From a virus: a stretch of 64,000 nt of DNA. The stretch's first letter is position 1, and every line of letters starts with the position of its first letter. Made by a program: the position numbers and the translations under genes. Location of the stretch: positions 1-64,000 of IMG/VR virus record IMGVR_UViG_3300027708_000063. One strand, written 5' to 3'. The notes beneath the pieces were generated by a model. The model searched no databases. It saw nothing but the letters and a program-made list of their open reading frames with translations, and was not told the DNA's origin. Shown here piece after piece: positions 53,412-60,304 of this stretch.

Positions 53412-53636
53412 ATGAAAGTTATTGTATGGAGCAAATACAATTGTCCCCACTGTGATCAAGCTAAAACATTGTTAGGTCAGCGTGATATTAAATTTGAAGA
53501 ACGTAAAATTGGTGACGGATATACTCGAGAAGAATTGTTAGAAGAGATTCCGTCTGCTCGGTCAGTGCCGCAGATCGTTATCGACGATCTAGTAATTGGG
53601 GGCTTTACTGAATTGAAGGCATACCTAAATGGCTAA
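53412..53636 (+). CDS. grx: Glutaredoxin
   Basis: 74 residues, ribosome site AAAGGAAAA. Classic small glutaredoxin: redox motif CPHC at residues 11-14, cis-proline SVPQIVI and the IGGFTEL glutathione-binding turn. It closes the nrd operon and should re-reduce the NrdA C-terminal cysteines, as NrdC does in T4. The last eight bases overlap the next gene. Confidence 0.93.
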   Translation: MKVIVWSKYNCPHCDQAKTLLGQRDIKFEERKIGDGYTREELLEEIPSARSVPQIVIDDLVIGGFTELKAYLNG

Positions 53637-54117
53637 TGGGTTTGACGAAATTAAAGAAGCTCTGGCCAATATTAAATCGGAAGACTTTAAATGGAAAGAC
53701 GAGTCAGATAACACGGGCATTATTGCACAGGAGACTGGCGATGTATTAAACGATACTATTACCCTTGATTCGTCGTTATGGAGCTCAAGCTCCTTTAAAA
53801 TATCCACTATAGGTAGTGGAGGATCATATCTATATAATGGAATGAATGGGACCACTTGGTCTACTGCTCCTAGCGTAACATCATCATCTAATCCTTCATC
53901 ATTGAGTGTTAAGGGCGATGCAGATTTTGAGGGTGATGTTAAAATCAAAGGTGTTAGTATTGCTAAGACACTTGAAGATATACAGGGTCGCCTTGCTATC
54001 CTAGTACCAGATCCTGCAAAGTTAGAACACTTTGAGGCACTGAAGAAAGCCTATAACCATTATAAAATGTTAGAGTCACTATGCGAGTTGCCGTCGAAAG
54101 ACCAAAAAGAATCTTAA
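53629..54117 (+). CDS. Conserved-type phage structural protein, unknown
   Basis: 162 residues, starting inside the grx gene. The C-terminal segment (DADFEGDVKIKGVSIAKTLEDIQGRLAILVPDPAKLEHFEALKKAYNHYKML) is a phrase I associate with T4-like marine phage proteins; a Ser-rich linker links it to a helical N-terminus. Possibly a virion or assembly protein. The gene overlaps the next by 37 bases, an unusually long overlap. Function unassigned. Confidence 0.65.
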   Translation: MANGFDEIKEALANIKSEDFKWKDESDNTGIIAQETGDVLNDTITLDSSLWSSSSFKISTIGSGGSYLYNGMNGTTWSTAPSVTSSSNPSSLSVKGDADFEGDVKIKGVSIAKTLEDIQGRLAILVPDPAKLEHFEALKKAYNHYKMLESLCELPSKDQKES

Positions 54118-54548
54118 TTATGGGTTTACCTGGTGCAGGTAAAACTTATCTAGCACAGCATATTTTAGACCACCTACAGGCAGATAAAAAACGTGTAGGT
54201 TGGTTAAATGCTGATGATGTTCGAGAAAAATTTAATGATTGGGATTTTAGCATCGATGGCCGTATTCGTCAAAGTCTGCGTATGCGAGATCTAGCAGATG
54301 CAATGACAGACATGGATTATGTCATTTGTGATTTTGTTGCACCTCTAGTAGAGATGCGAAAAAACTTTGATGCTGATTGGACTGTATGGGTTGATACTAT
54401 ACAGGAAGGTAGATATTCTGATACAAACGTTATGTTTGTTAAACCCGATATATATGATTTTCATATTACAGAACAGCACGGGGAAAAATGGGGCGAGTTC
54501 GTTGCCGCACATATACTAGACAGTCGTCTAAAAAATTTAAAGGAATAA
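54081..54548 (+). CDS. APS-kinase-like P-loop kinase
   Basis: 155 residues. Walker A GLPGAGKT at ~15-22, then NADDVREKFNDWDFSIDGRIRQSLRMRDLAD, the pattern of adenylylsulfate kinase/CysC-type small-molecule kinases, and VICDFVAPLVEMRKNFDADWTVWVDT. The ATG at 54081 is preferred over 54120 because the strand before the P-loop (KRILIM) would otherwise be lost; this makes a 37-base overlap upstream. It could phosphorylate APS or another nucleotide- or sugar-like substrate. The exact substrate cannot be told from sequence. Confidence 0.78.
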   Translation: MRVAVERPKRILIMGLPGAGKTYLAQHILDHLQADKKRVGWLNADDVREKFNDWDFSIDGRIRQSLRMRDLADAMTDMDYVICDFVAPLVEMRKNFDADWTVWVDTIQEGRYSDTNVMFVKPDIYDFHITEQHGEKWGEFVAAHILDSRLKNLKE

Positions 54549-54549
54549 A

Positions 54550-54843
54550 ATGTTAATAAACGTAAGTAAGAATTTCTCCGTAGGAGATGTAGTAAGCATC
54601 AAACTAATCAATGGTGATGAAATTATTGCTAGATTTGAAAAGGAAGATACTGAGACTATTACAATTAGTCGTCCACTAGCATTGACTATGAATGGTCAAG
54701 GCCTTGGAATGATTCCTTGGGTTTTTCTGGGCAAAGATGGTTCTATTACTATTAGTAAAGCCAACACATTTTTTGTTGTAGAAAGCAAAGGCGAAGCTGC
54801 TACACAGTATATTGAAGGTACTACTGGTATTGCCCTTCGTTAA
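54550..54843 (+). CDS. Small Sm-like beta-barrel protein
   Basis: 97 residues, starting one base after the kinase stop with AAGGA upstream. The first half (FSVGDVVSIKLINGDEIIARFEKEDTETITISRPLAL) has the Sm1-like pattern (V-L-NG--I-G----D---I) of Lsm/Hfq folds, followed by further strands. Similar small proteins occur in T4-like cyanophages. RNA binding is possible but not shown; it could also be structural. Confidence 0.6.
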   Translation: MLINVSKNFSVGDVVSIKLINGDEIIARFEKEDTETITISRPLALTMNGQGLGMIPWVFLGKDGSITISKANTFFVVESKGEAATQYIEGTTGIALR

Positions 54844-54864
54844 ATACAGTACTAGGAGAAAAGT

Positions 54865-55704
54865 ATGGCAGGATATATTCCGGGAAATAATAAACTATCA
54901 GACGTTTATCAAAGTTCTAATGTCTTTGTAAATAACGTACCGGTAGTGACCTACGGAGCTCCTGGCGCTAGCGGATCATTTGGCAGCATCAGCGTCAGTG
55001 TATCAGTTAGTTTAGATCCAGCAGTTGAAGAAGCAGCAGCGGCTCAGGTCAATACCTACGTTGCTGCACAGAATGGACAACCTAATCAATATTATCAAGC
55101 TGCGGCAGCTGCTGATGGTGTCAAAGGCAACTATGCAGGAACAGTTGATGATGGAGCAGTGGCTTCCACAGCAACATCTACGATTGCCACTGATGCCAGC
55201 TTCAGTGATATATCAGCATTTCTAACACAATGCCTAAACGAAGCTGCCCAAGGTAAGTGGCGTGAGACAGGACAGGGTGGTAAACCTAGCAACCCCACCA
55301 TTACTGGAATTTGGCAGAACTTGGGATATAAGAATAATAGTCCTTGGAATACTGACCAAACAGCTTGGTGCATGGGATTTGTAAATTATGCACTAAAAAG
55401 CTCGGGCTATAGATATTTCCAAACTGCTAGTGCAGCCGCTATTACTACTAACCCAGAAAAGTGGGGTGCTGTGCAAGTTCCAAAAGATCAAGCAAAGCCC
55501 GGCGACATTGCATTTTGGAGCTATCGACATGTTAACTTTGTATATACTGCACAAGATGGAAAGTATACTTTTGTTGGTGGAAACCAAACTCCGAGCGGTG
55601 GCAAGAACAATCCAGACGATGGGGATATAACCAAATCTTATCCAGGCGGAACACCTGCAAGCAATGCAAATTGGGTAAGTTGCTGGCGTCCAACTAAGTC
55701 ATAA
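54865..55704 (+). CDS. CHAP/NlpC-P60-like peptidoglycan hydrolase
   Basis: 279 residues, ribosome site AGGAG. The first ~110 residues are Ala/Ser/Gln-rich and virion-like (SGSFGSISVSVSVSLDPAVEEAAAAQVNTYVA). The C-terminal ~165 residues form a CHAP-type cysteine amidase/endopeptidase: Cys169 in TAWCMGFVNYALKSSG, AKPGDIAFW, and His222 in YRHVNFVY, followed by FVGGNQ. No signal peptide. It could be a tail-associated lysin or the endolysin. The Ala-rich N-terminus favours a virion-carried enzyme, but this is open. Confidence 0.8.
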   Translation: MAGYIPGNNKLSDVYQSSNVFVNNVPVVTYGAPGASGSFGSISVSVSVSLDPAVEEAAAAQVNTYVAAQNGQPNQYYQAAAAADGVKGNYAGTVDDGAVASTATSTIATDASFSDISAFLTQCLNEAAQGKWRETGQGGKPSNPTITGIWQNLGYKNNSPWNTDQTAWCMGFVNYALKSSGYRYFQTASAAAITTNPEKWGAVQVPKDQAKPGDIAFWSYRHVNFVYTAQDGKYTFVGGNQTPSGGKNNPDDGDITKSYPGGTPASNANWVSCWRPTKS

Positions 55705-55707
55705 TGG

Positions 55708-55736
55708 TTGACACGCTGGTAAAATCATAGTATAAT
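55708..55736 (+). promoter_or_regulatory. Perfect sigma-70 promoter
   Basis: TTGACA (55708-55713), 17-base spacer, TATAAT (55731-55736), upstream of the cold-shock gene. Confidence 0.8.
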
Positions 55737-55756
55737 AATAACAAGAGGAAGCAGTA

Positions 55757-55969
55757 ATGCAACAGGGAAAAGTAAAATGGTTCAATAATTCTAAAGGTTT
55801 TGGATTTATTGTATCAGATGCAGGTGGAGAGGATATCTTTGCCCATTTTAGCCAAATCCAAATGGAAGGCTATAAAACTTTAAAACCGGACCAGTTGGTC
55901 CAATTTGAAGTAGTAGAAGGTAAAAACGGTAAACAGGCTCAAAACATTCAACCAGTTCAGAAAGTTTAA
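55757..55969 (+). CDS. csp: Cold-shock domain protein (CspA-like)
   Basis: 70 residues, ribosome site AAGAGGAAG, under a consensus sigma-70 promoter. It binds single-stranded nucleic acid and melts RNA structure: RNP1 is KGFGFI (residues 13-18) and RNP2 is DIFAHF (26-31). Length and the N-terminal [16 protein letters not shown] fit bacterial Csp proteins closely. An early phage-made RNA chaperone fits with the tmRNA, ClpX and bS21 genes that follow. Confidence 0.95.
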   Translation: MQQGKVKWFNNSKGFGFIVSDAGGEDIFAHFSQIQMEGYKTLKPDQLVQFEVVEGKNGKQAQNIQPVQKV

Positions 55970-55970
55970 A

Positions 55971-56117
55971 ATGTATACATATGAAATTTGGATTCGTCTT
56001 AACCAATATCAAACTGCCCACGTGCGTTTGCAAGCAGATGACGACCTTCGAGCCAAAATGATTGCCGAAGCCCAATACGGTGCAGGTAATGTCCTTAACT
56101 ACACTCGGGTAAGTTAA
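55971..56117 (+). CDS. 48-residue small protein behind the cold-shock gene
   Basis: ATG at 55971 immediately after the csp stop. The product MYTYEIWIRLNQYQTAHVRLQADDDLRAKMIAEAQYG... is a neat beta-beta-alpha pattern resembling small conserved phage proteins that follow csp-like genes. It is translationally close-coupled to csp. The structured RNA begins eight bases downstream. Function unknown. Confidence 0.65.
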   Translation: MYTYEIWIRLNQYQTAHVRLQADDDLRAKMIAEAQYGAGNVLNYTRVS

Positions 56118-56124
56118 ATAATAT

Positions 56125-56215
56125 ATGTCCCGTGGGGGTAAACCTGCGTAGCAAGTTGCCAAGGTGAGAGACCTTGTAAGTTAGGCGGAGACTCCACAAG
56201 CCCCAGGGATTCCGT
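56125..56215 (+). ncRNA. Structured leader RNA of unknown family
   Basis: TCCC (56128-56131) pairs with GGGA (56206-56209), and GGGG (56134-56137) with CCCC (56201-56204), closing a ~63-base interior. This contains a hairpin CAAGGT-GAGAG-ACCTTG (56160-56176) and a small GGA-GAC-TCC hairpin. It lies in the leader of the secreted-protein gene at 56234. It did not fit riboswitch, ribozyme or tRNA consensus sequences I could recall. It may be a cis-regulatory element or a separate small RNA. Confidence 0.5.
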
Positions 56216-56233
56216 CATTTTTTGGAGACAATT

Positions 56234-56575
56234 ATGAAACGAGTTCTAGCAGTTTTAGTATTAACATTGGTCACCTTGCCCGCAATGGCACAATGGCATC
56301 ATCATGGATACGGTGGTTATCGTGGTGGCTATTATGGAGGTGGTGGCTGGGGCTGGGTAGCACCTGCTATTATCGGCGGTGCTGTAGTGTATGCTGCAAC
56401 TAGACCGGATCCAGTGATTGTACAGCAACCACCTATTATTGTACAGCAACCGCAGATTCCACAGGCTGGCCAGGTTATCCAATGCCCACAAGGTACTATG
56501 CCGTTTGAGCAACATGGTTGGGTTAGGAACCAGTACGGACAGTATGTACAAACTACCTACGTAGAGTGTAAGTAA
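56234..56575 (+). CDS. Secreted Gly/His-rich small protein
   Basis: 113 residues from the ATG at 56234 (GGAG upstream); a TTG at 56222 overlaps that ribosome site and is rejected. Signal peptide KRVLAVLVLTLVTLPAMA is followed by QWHHHGYGGYRGGYYGGGGWGWVAPAIIGGAVVYAA, a Gly-rich stretch with a possible membrane or glycine-zipper segment. A QQP-rich linker and a C-terminal region bounded by two cysteines (CPQGTMPFEQHGWVRNQYG...VEC) complete it. Looks like a bacterial periplasmic or outer-membrane-associated protein, so it may be host-derived. It likely modifies the host envelope. Confidence 0.75.
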   Translation: MKRVLAVLVLTLVTLPAMAQWHHHGYGGYRGGYYGGGGWGWVAPAIIGGAVVYAATRPDPVIVQQPPIIVQQPQIPQAGQVIQCPQGTMPFEQHGWVRNQYGQYVQTTYVECK

Positions 56576-56576
56576 G

Positions 56577-56714
56577 ATGGTTAATTTATTATTATTAGTA
56601 ATAGTATTTGGTTTAATCGTAATGTGGGCACGAGCAGTTGCTACATACGATTGGACAAAGTTTGAGGAAGATTCTAAGGGTGACGATTTTTTGAAACCCC
56701 ATGATGATGTATGA
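56577..56714 (+). CDS. 45-residue single-span membrane peptide
   Basis: ATG at 56577, one base after the previous stop. MVNLLLLVIVFGLIVMWARAV is one hydrophobic helix, followed by an acidic tail (YDWTKFEEDSKGDDFLKPHDDV). It ends immediately before the tmRNA. Possibly co-expressed with the secreted protein upstream; role unknown. Confidence 0.5.
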   Translation: MVNLLLLVIVFGLIVMWARAVATYDWTKFEEDSKGDDFLKPHDDV

Positions 56715-57016
56715 TGGTATGAAGTAGATTGAAACGGATTCAAGACCCGGGGGCAGTGCCCGGCATCTCCACCTAAGTGTATAATGTATATTTAGGTGGG
56801 GATGACACAGGATCGATTGGGTCAAGAGTAATGAAATGGACTGTCCGGCAATGTAGAAGCCGTTAGGATTGGAGGCATGATCTGAAGCAAGCTAGTCTTG
56901 ACAGTAGGATTTTCCGGTCGAAGAAGCAAAAAACCTAAATGCAAACGATGCATACTTTGGAGAAGACCGCCTAGCAGCGTGATCTCCACGAGGTAGTTAT
57001 ACCTTGTAATCAAAAA
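56715..57016 (+). ncRNA. ssrA: Circularly permuted (two-piece) tmRNA
   Basis: The acceptor piece comes first: ...GGATTCAAGACCCGG..., a T-arm CCGGG-GGCAGTG-CCCGG (56748-56763) and acceptor strand CATCTCC with ACC (56764-56773). A 24-base spacer follows, then the coding piece begins with GGGGATG (56798-56804). CATCTCC pairs with GGGGATG, and the pairing continues as CACCTAA/TTAGGTG through the spacer base. CTGTC/GACAG and CCGGC/GCCG helices occur in the coding piece. The tag reading frame at 56941-56982 encodes ANDAYFGEDRLAA then TGA, ending in the LAA degron. The T-loop is not TTCRA. Exact ends (5' ~56715, 3' ~57010) are uncertain. An intrinsic terminator follows. tmRNA rescues stalled ribosomes and tags nascent proteins for ClpXP. 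Confidence 0.93.
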
Positions 57017-57021
57017 TAGCA

Positions 57022-57050
57022 AAAAATGGCTATATTTTATAGCCATTTTT
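57022..57050 (+). terminator. Intrinsic terminator after tmRNA
   Basis: AAAAATGGCTATA-TTT-TATAGCCATTTTT, a perfect 13-base stem ending in a T run, just behind the tmRNA. Confidence 0.88.
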
Positions 57051-57051
57051 C

Positions 57052-57080
57052 TTGACACACTCATTAAAAGAGTAAATAAT
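57052..57080 (+). promoter_or_regulatory. Sigma-70 promoter of the outer-membrane protein gene
   Basis: TTGACA (57052-57057), 17-base spacer, AATAAT (57075-57080). An ATGATC...GATCAT hairpin lies in the leader before AAAGGAAA and the ATG at 57125. Confidence 0.65.
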
Positions 57081-57124
57081 AGCTTATGATCATTTAAGAT
57101 CATTCTTTAAAGGAAATTTCATAT

Positions 57125-57679
57125 ATGAAGAAAATCGCAATCGCAACAGCCATCGCTCTAGCAGCTGGCCTAGCTTCTGCCGCTGATTACGTATCTGTTG
57201 ATGTTGATGCAGTCACAGGTCTTAAGGGCGGAAAAGACAGCACAGCACAATATGTTCGTGCAGGTAAGAGCTTCGGTGACTATCAATTGGGTTTACAGTC
57301 TCGCACTGCTAACTTCAAAACTGGTGGTTTGGTAAACAGCACAGAAGTAACTGCCGCTAACAACAAAGTTGCATTTGCTGGTGTTACTCCATTCGTTGGC
57401 ATTGGACATGACAATGGCTTCAACGGTGTCAAGGGTTCTCCTTACACATACGGACTTGTTGGCGCTACTGCTGGCTTGCCAGTCGGCCCTGGCTTTGCAC
57501 TAGCTGGTGTTAAGACTCGTGTAGGCAGTGATGAAGGCACCCGTACTAAACAAACAGTTGCATTTGCTACTTACAGCATTCCTGTTGCTAAGAACGTTTC
57601 AATTAACTTGAACGCAAGCAAGAGCTATCAAGACATCCGTGAAAACGCATTGGGCTTAGGTCTATCGGTTAATTTCTAA
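57125..57679 (+). CDS. Phage-encoded outer-membrane beta-barrel protein
   Basis: 184 residues. Signal peptide KKIAIATAIALAAGLASA, mature ADYVSVDVDAVTG... The mature chain alternates polar and hydrophobic residues in short strands (YVRAGKSFGDYQLGLQSRTA, VAFAGVTPFVGIGHDNG, YTYGLVGATAGLPVGPG, VSINLNASKSYQDI) and ends LGLGLSVNF. The C-terminal Phe is the BAM recognition signal of outer-membrane barrels. It is a stand-alone unit with its own promoter and UUCG terminator, so strong expression is expected. Possible uses: change permeability, mask receptors against superinfection, or act as a decoy. Eight to ten strands are likely. The family is unnamed. Confidence 0.82.
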   Translation: MKKIAIATAIALAAGLASAADYVSVDVDAVTGLKGGKDSTAQYVRAGKSFGDYQLGLQSRTANFKTGGLVNSTEVTAANNKVAFAGVTPFVGIGHDNGFNGVKGSPYTYGLVGATAGLPVGPGFALAGVKTRVGSDEGTRTKQTVAFATYSIPVAKNVSINLNASKSYQDIRENALGLGLSVNF

Positions 57680-57697
57680 TATTTTAGAAAACTAATT

Positions 57698-57722
57698 AAA
57701 CCCGCTTCGGCGGGTTTTCTTT
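57698..57722 (+). terminator. Intrinsic terminator with TTCG tetraloop
   Basis: AACCCGC-TTCG-GCGGGTT stem followed by TTCTTTT, closing the outer-membrane protein unit. Confidence 0.9.
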
Positions 57723-57737
57723 TGGTAAAAATTCCGG

Positions 57738-57766
57738 TTGCACTGATACTGGATTTACCGTATAAT
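57738..57766 (+). promoter_or_regulatory. Sigma-70 promoter
   Basis: TTGCAC (57738-57743), 17-base spacer, TATAAT (57761-57766), upstream of AGGAG and the ATG at 57798. Confidence 0.65.
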
Positions 57767-57797
57767 ATTAATATAGACATACACATTAGGAGATTCT

Positions 57798-58127
57798 ATG
57801 AACGCTGAAAACACATTGATCAAAGTTAAACAACATTGCCTAGCCGATAGTGGTGATGAGCAGATTTGGACCAACAAAGGCACCACCTATCATTGGAATC
57901 GCGGCAAGGATACTGCAAGTGGTTTAATCAATGGTGTAGTACGAAAGTTAGCTGGCATTGATGCTAATGGTGCAAAGATTTGGGTAGTAGCTGGAAGTAT
58001 TAAGATTGCACCAAATGGTGTGATCCAACGCTGGACAGGTTTGCCACGCAAGATTCAGTTGACATTTGAGCCACATTCATCTAATACAACTAACCCTATT
58101 GACTTTCCTCAACTAGAAACTGTTTAA
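57798..58127 (+). CDS. Small phage protein, unknown
   Basis: 109 residues, strong ribosome site (AGGAG) and its own promoter. Mixed beta protein (IWTNKGTTYHWNRGKDTASGLINGVVRKLAGIDANGAKIWVVAGSIKIAPNGVIQRWTGLPRK) of the sort common among early phage proteins. The next gene begins one base after its stop. No family recognised. Confidence 0.65.
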   Translation: MNAENTLIKVKQHCLADSGDEQIWTNKGTTYHWNRGKDTASGLINGVVRKLAGIDANGAKIWVVAGSIKIAPNGVIQRWTGLPRKIQLTFEPHSSNTTNPIDFPQLETV

Positions 58128-58128
58128 T

Positions 58129-58509
58129 ATGACAATGCATCTCGAAGGACCTTGGCTTAGTACTGTTGGTAAGAAACGTGGCAAGATCAAGTTTCGTAAT
58201 GCTGAAGAGGCAAAGAAGGCCCGCGAACTCGATGAGTCGTGGAAACAGCTACAGAAGAAATGGGTTGTAGAAGCCGAAGACAAGAAACGCAAGCGAGCCA
58301 TGTCAGCTGAACCGTTGGTCTATACATTGTCAGGCCGTGAGACTACTCGTATGCCCAGCCGAGGCGATGGAACAGGTGTTGCTTCTCTTAAACCTGTACA
58401 AATGTATACGGGTGAGGAAATGTTGGGGATTGGCCAATTACACAAGAGTAATGCCATACCAATTTTTCGACAACAAGACGCAGAAGATCTATCTAAGATG
58501 CGCCGATAA
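58129..58509 (+). CDS. Small basic phage protein, unknown
   Basis: 126 residues. The N-terminal half is Lys/Arg/Glu-rich and helical (GKKRGKIKFRNAEEAKKARELDESWKQLQKKWVVEAEDKKRKRA). The C-terminal half carries LVYTLSGRETTRMPSRGDGTGVASLKPVQMYTGEEMLGIGQLHKSNAIPIF, which looks like a phage-conserved peptide block. Possibly nucleic-acid binding by charge. A late promoter overlaps its stop. Confidence 0.65.
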   Translation: MTMHLEGPWLSTVGKKRGKIKFRNAEEAKKARELDESWKQLQKKWVVEAEDKKRKRAMSAEPLVYTLSGRETTRMPSRGDGTGVASLKPVQMYTGEEMLGIGQLHKSNAIPIFRQQDAEDLSKMRR

Positions 58510-58511
58510 AT
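58504..58511 (+). promoter_or_regulatory. Late promoter-like GATAAATA
   Basis: GATAAATA overlaps the stop of the 58129 gene and ends six bases before the ATG at 58518, so any transcript would be leaderless or start downstream. Weak evidence. Confidence 0.3.
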
Positions 58512-58517
58512 ATTCTT

Positions 58518-59903
58518 ATGAAACCAACATTAAATGAAAAGTTCCTTGCATACCTAGCACTGTTCAGCGGACTGTTCCTATCATTGGTCGCAGAGTACTA
58601 CAGTATTCTCGGCCTTACCGCCATTTTCTCTGCCGCAGTTATCCCTGTGATCATCATGGGTATTGCACTCGGCCTAGGTAAAGTCACTGCTACACTATGG
58701 CTCAAACAAAATTGGAGTATTGCTCCATGGACCATGCGTGGCTATCTATTTGCCGCTATCATAGTTCTTATGATGGTTACCAGTATGGGTATCTTTGGCT
58801 TCTTGAGCAAAGCACACAGTGACCAAAGCCTAGTCAGTGGTGATGTACAGGCTAAAATCAGTGTGTATGATGAAAAAATTAAAACAGCAAAGGACAATAT
58901 AGATGCAAACCGTAAGGCGCTTAAACAGCTCGATGAGGCTGTGGATCAAGTCATGGGTCGCAGTAACGACGAAAAGGGTGCCGAAAAGTCGGTTGCTATT
59001 CGGAGGTCCCAACAGAAAGAGCGTACTCGCTTACAAGAGGAAATCGCCGCCTACCAGAAAACAGTTAGTAGCCTTAATGAAGAGCGTGCGCCAATCGCGG
59101 CGGAAGTCCGTAAAGTAGAAGCCGAAGTAGGACCAATCAAATACATAGCAGCCTTTGTCTATGGTGAGACCAATGAAGGCATATTAGAGAAGGCAGTGAC
59201 CTGGGTTATCATTACACTGATTGTAGTGTTCGATCCTATGGCTGTTATCCTATTGTTGTCTAGTCAAATCAGTTTCCAAAACTTCCGAGAGCGTGAAAAA
59301 GAAGATAAGTTTGCAGAATGGACTGAAGATGACTTTGACCAGATTGCAGAAGATAATTTATCGCTGTATGAATTTGAGGAGGGTAACAGCCCACTAGGGC
59401 CGGTTGTTGATGTAGTCTCCCCGGAACCCACTGTCACACAATCTAATCCACACCCTATAGGTTGGATGTTTAATGAAATACCTGTGCCATATCCTAGCAC
59501 AGAATCAGAAGTTGAAGAAGTTATAGAAGCGTTAACTTCTGTAAAAGAACAATCTATTTTAGAACAACATCCCTATCTAACTAAGAAGTTTGAACACTTT
59601 GAAAATCTCAAGCCTTTAGTAATGCAAATTGAAAAGTTTGACGAGCCAGTTATTAACGACACTTATCTAGATGAGCCGCTGTTCGTTCAGAATGAAGAAC
59701 AACGTGAAAGTGATCTTTGGTCATCAACGATTGAGTCAATCACCAAAGAGGAATACCAAGAAGCTGCTGCTATTAATTTAGATCCTCATAATGATGCACC
59801 TCATCCAGAAATTGCTGAATATATTGATCTCGTAAAATCTAAAAGAATGGCATTAAAAGATGTGCCCGAAGAATACCTATTGGCCGTTAAGGCAAGGATG
59901 TAA
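58518..59903 (+). CDS. Membrane protein with coiled-coil and acidic cytoplasmic tail
   Basis: 461 residues. Three N-terminal hydrophobic helices (~12-55 two segments; ~74-96), a long charged coiled coil (~105-195: AKISVYDEKIKTAKDNIDANRKALKQLDEAVDQV...RLQEEIAAYQKTVSSLNEERAPI), one further membrane helix (WVIITLIVVFDPMAVILLLSS, ~228-249), then an acidic tail of ~200 residues. The layout suggests an inner-membrane scaffold with a periplasmic coiled coil. Similar proteins occur in T4-like marine phages, role unknown. Its stop overlaps the next ATG. Confidence 0.7.
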   Translation: MKPTLNEKFLAYLALFSGLFLSLVAEYYSILGLTAIFSAAVIPVIIMGIALGLGKVTATLWLKQNWSIAPWTMRGYLFAAIIVLMMVTSMGIFGFLSKAHSDQSLVSGDVQAKISVYDEKIKTAKDNIDANRKALKQLDEAVDQVMGRSNDEKGAEKSVAIRRSQQKERTRLQEEIAAYQKTVSSLNEERAPIAAEVRKVEAEVGPIKYIAAFVYGETNEGILEKAVTWVIITLIVVFDPMAVILLLSSQISFQNFREREKEDKFAEWTEDDFDQIAEDNLSLYEFEEGNSPLGPVVDVVSPEPTVTQSNPHPIGWMFNEIPVPYPSTESEVEEVIEALTSVKEQSILEQHPYLTKKFEHFENLKPLVMQIEKFDEPVINDTYLDEPLFVQNEEQRESDLWSSTIESITKEEYQEAAAINLDPHNDAPHPEIAEYIDLVKSKRMALKDVPEEYLLAVKARM

Positions 59904-60304
59904 TGGATAATAGAATAACACTGATCACGCCACCTGATATTTTTGAGAATGAATCTTACAGTATCCTTTTTATACATCTTAGTGAAAAAGACCAGACTAC
60001 TGTAAGTAAATGGCTAGCCGACGCTAACCTTACTGAACACATTAATATATATTTTTATGATCATGATATAGACATCAGCTGGCTTTTTTATGCAATGGCT
60101 AGATGTGAATATAAGTACATAGACTTAAACGGTCTTAACTATGCAACTACTGCTCTAAGCGGGTATATCGTAGGCAAGAAAAATACCTGTTATAGATGCA
60201 GTGATGAAAATGCTTCGGCAGTTTATCACTATATCAATCAAAACAGGATAACTACTGTTGAACAATTTTTAGAAAGAGCATTACATGACAAAATCGGACG
60301 TTAA
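59903..60304 (+). CDS. Small phage protein, unknown
   Basis: 133 residues, TAATG-type overlap with the membrane-protein gene. Alternating strands and helices (ITLITPPDIFENESYSILFIHLSEKDQTTVSKWLADANLTEHINIYFYDHDIDISWLFYAMARCEYKYIDLNG), possibly a flavodoxin- or receiver-like alpha/beta fold without catalytic residues. It overlaps clpX by 20 bases, so the two are likely co-translated. Function not recognised; adaptor for ClpX is a possibility from position only. Confidence 0.65.
   Translation: MDNRITLITPPDIFENESYSILFIHLSEKDQTTVSKWLADANLTEHINIYFYDHDIDISWLFYAMARCEYKYIDLNGLNYATTALSGYIVGKKNTCYRCSDENASAVYHYINQNRITTVEQFLERALHDKIGR

Noticed and set aside
56125-56215. tRNA, known riboswitch, or ribozyme
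   Set aside because: No tRNA cloverleaf with a TTCRA arm, no hammerhead CTGATGA core, and no match to riboswitch signatures I could recall. Kept as an unidentified structured RNA.
56222-56233. TTG start for the secreted Gly/His-rich protein
   Set aside because: It would overlap the GGAG ribosome site, and the signal peptide starts properly at the ATG at 56234.
56822-57103. 93-codon open frame on the minus strand across the tmRNA
   Set aside because: It is antisense to the tmRNA coding piece and terminator, whose pairing and tag are much stronger evidence.
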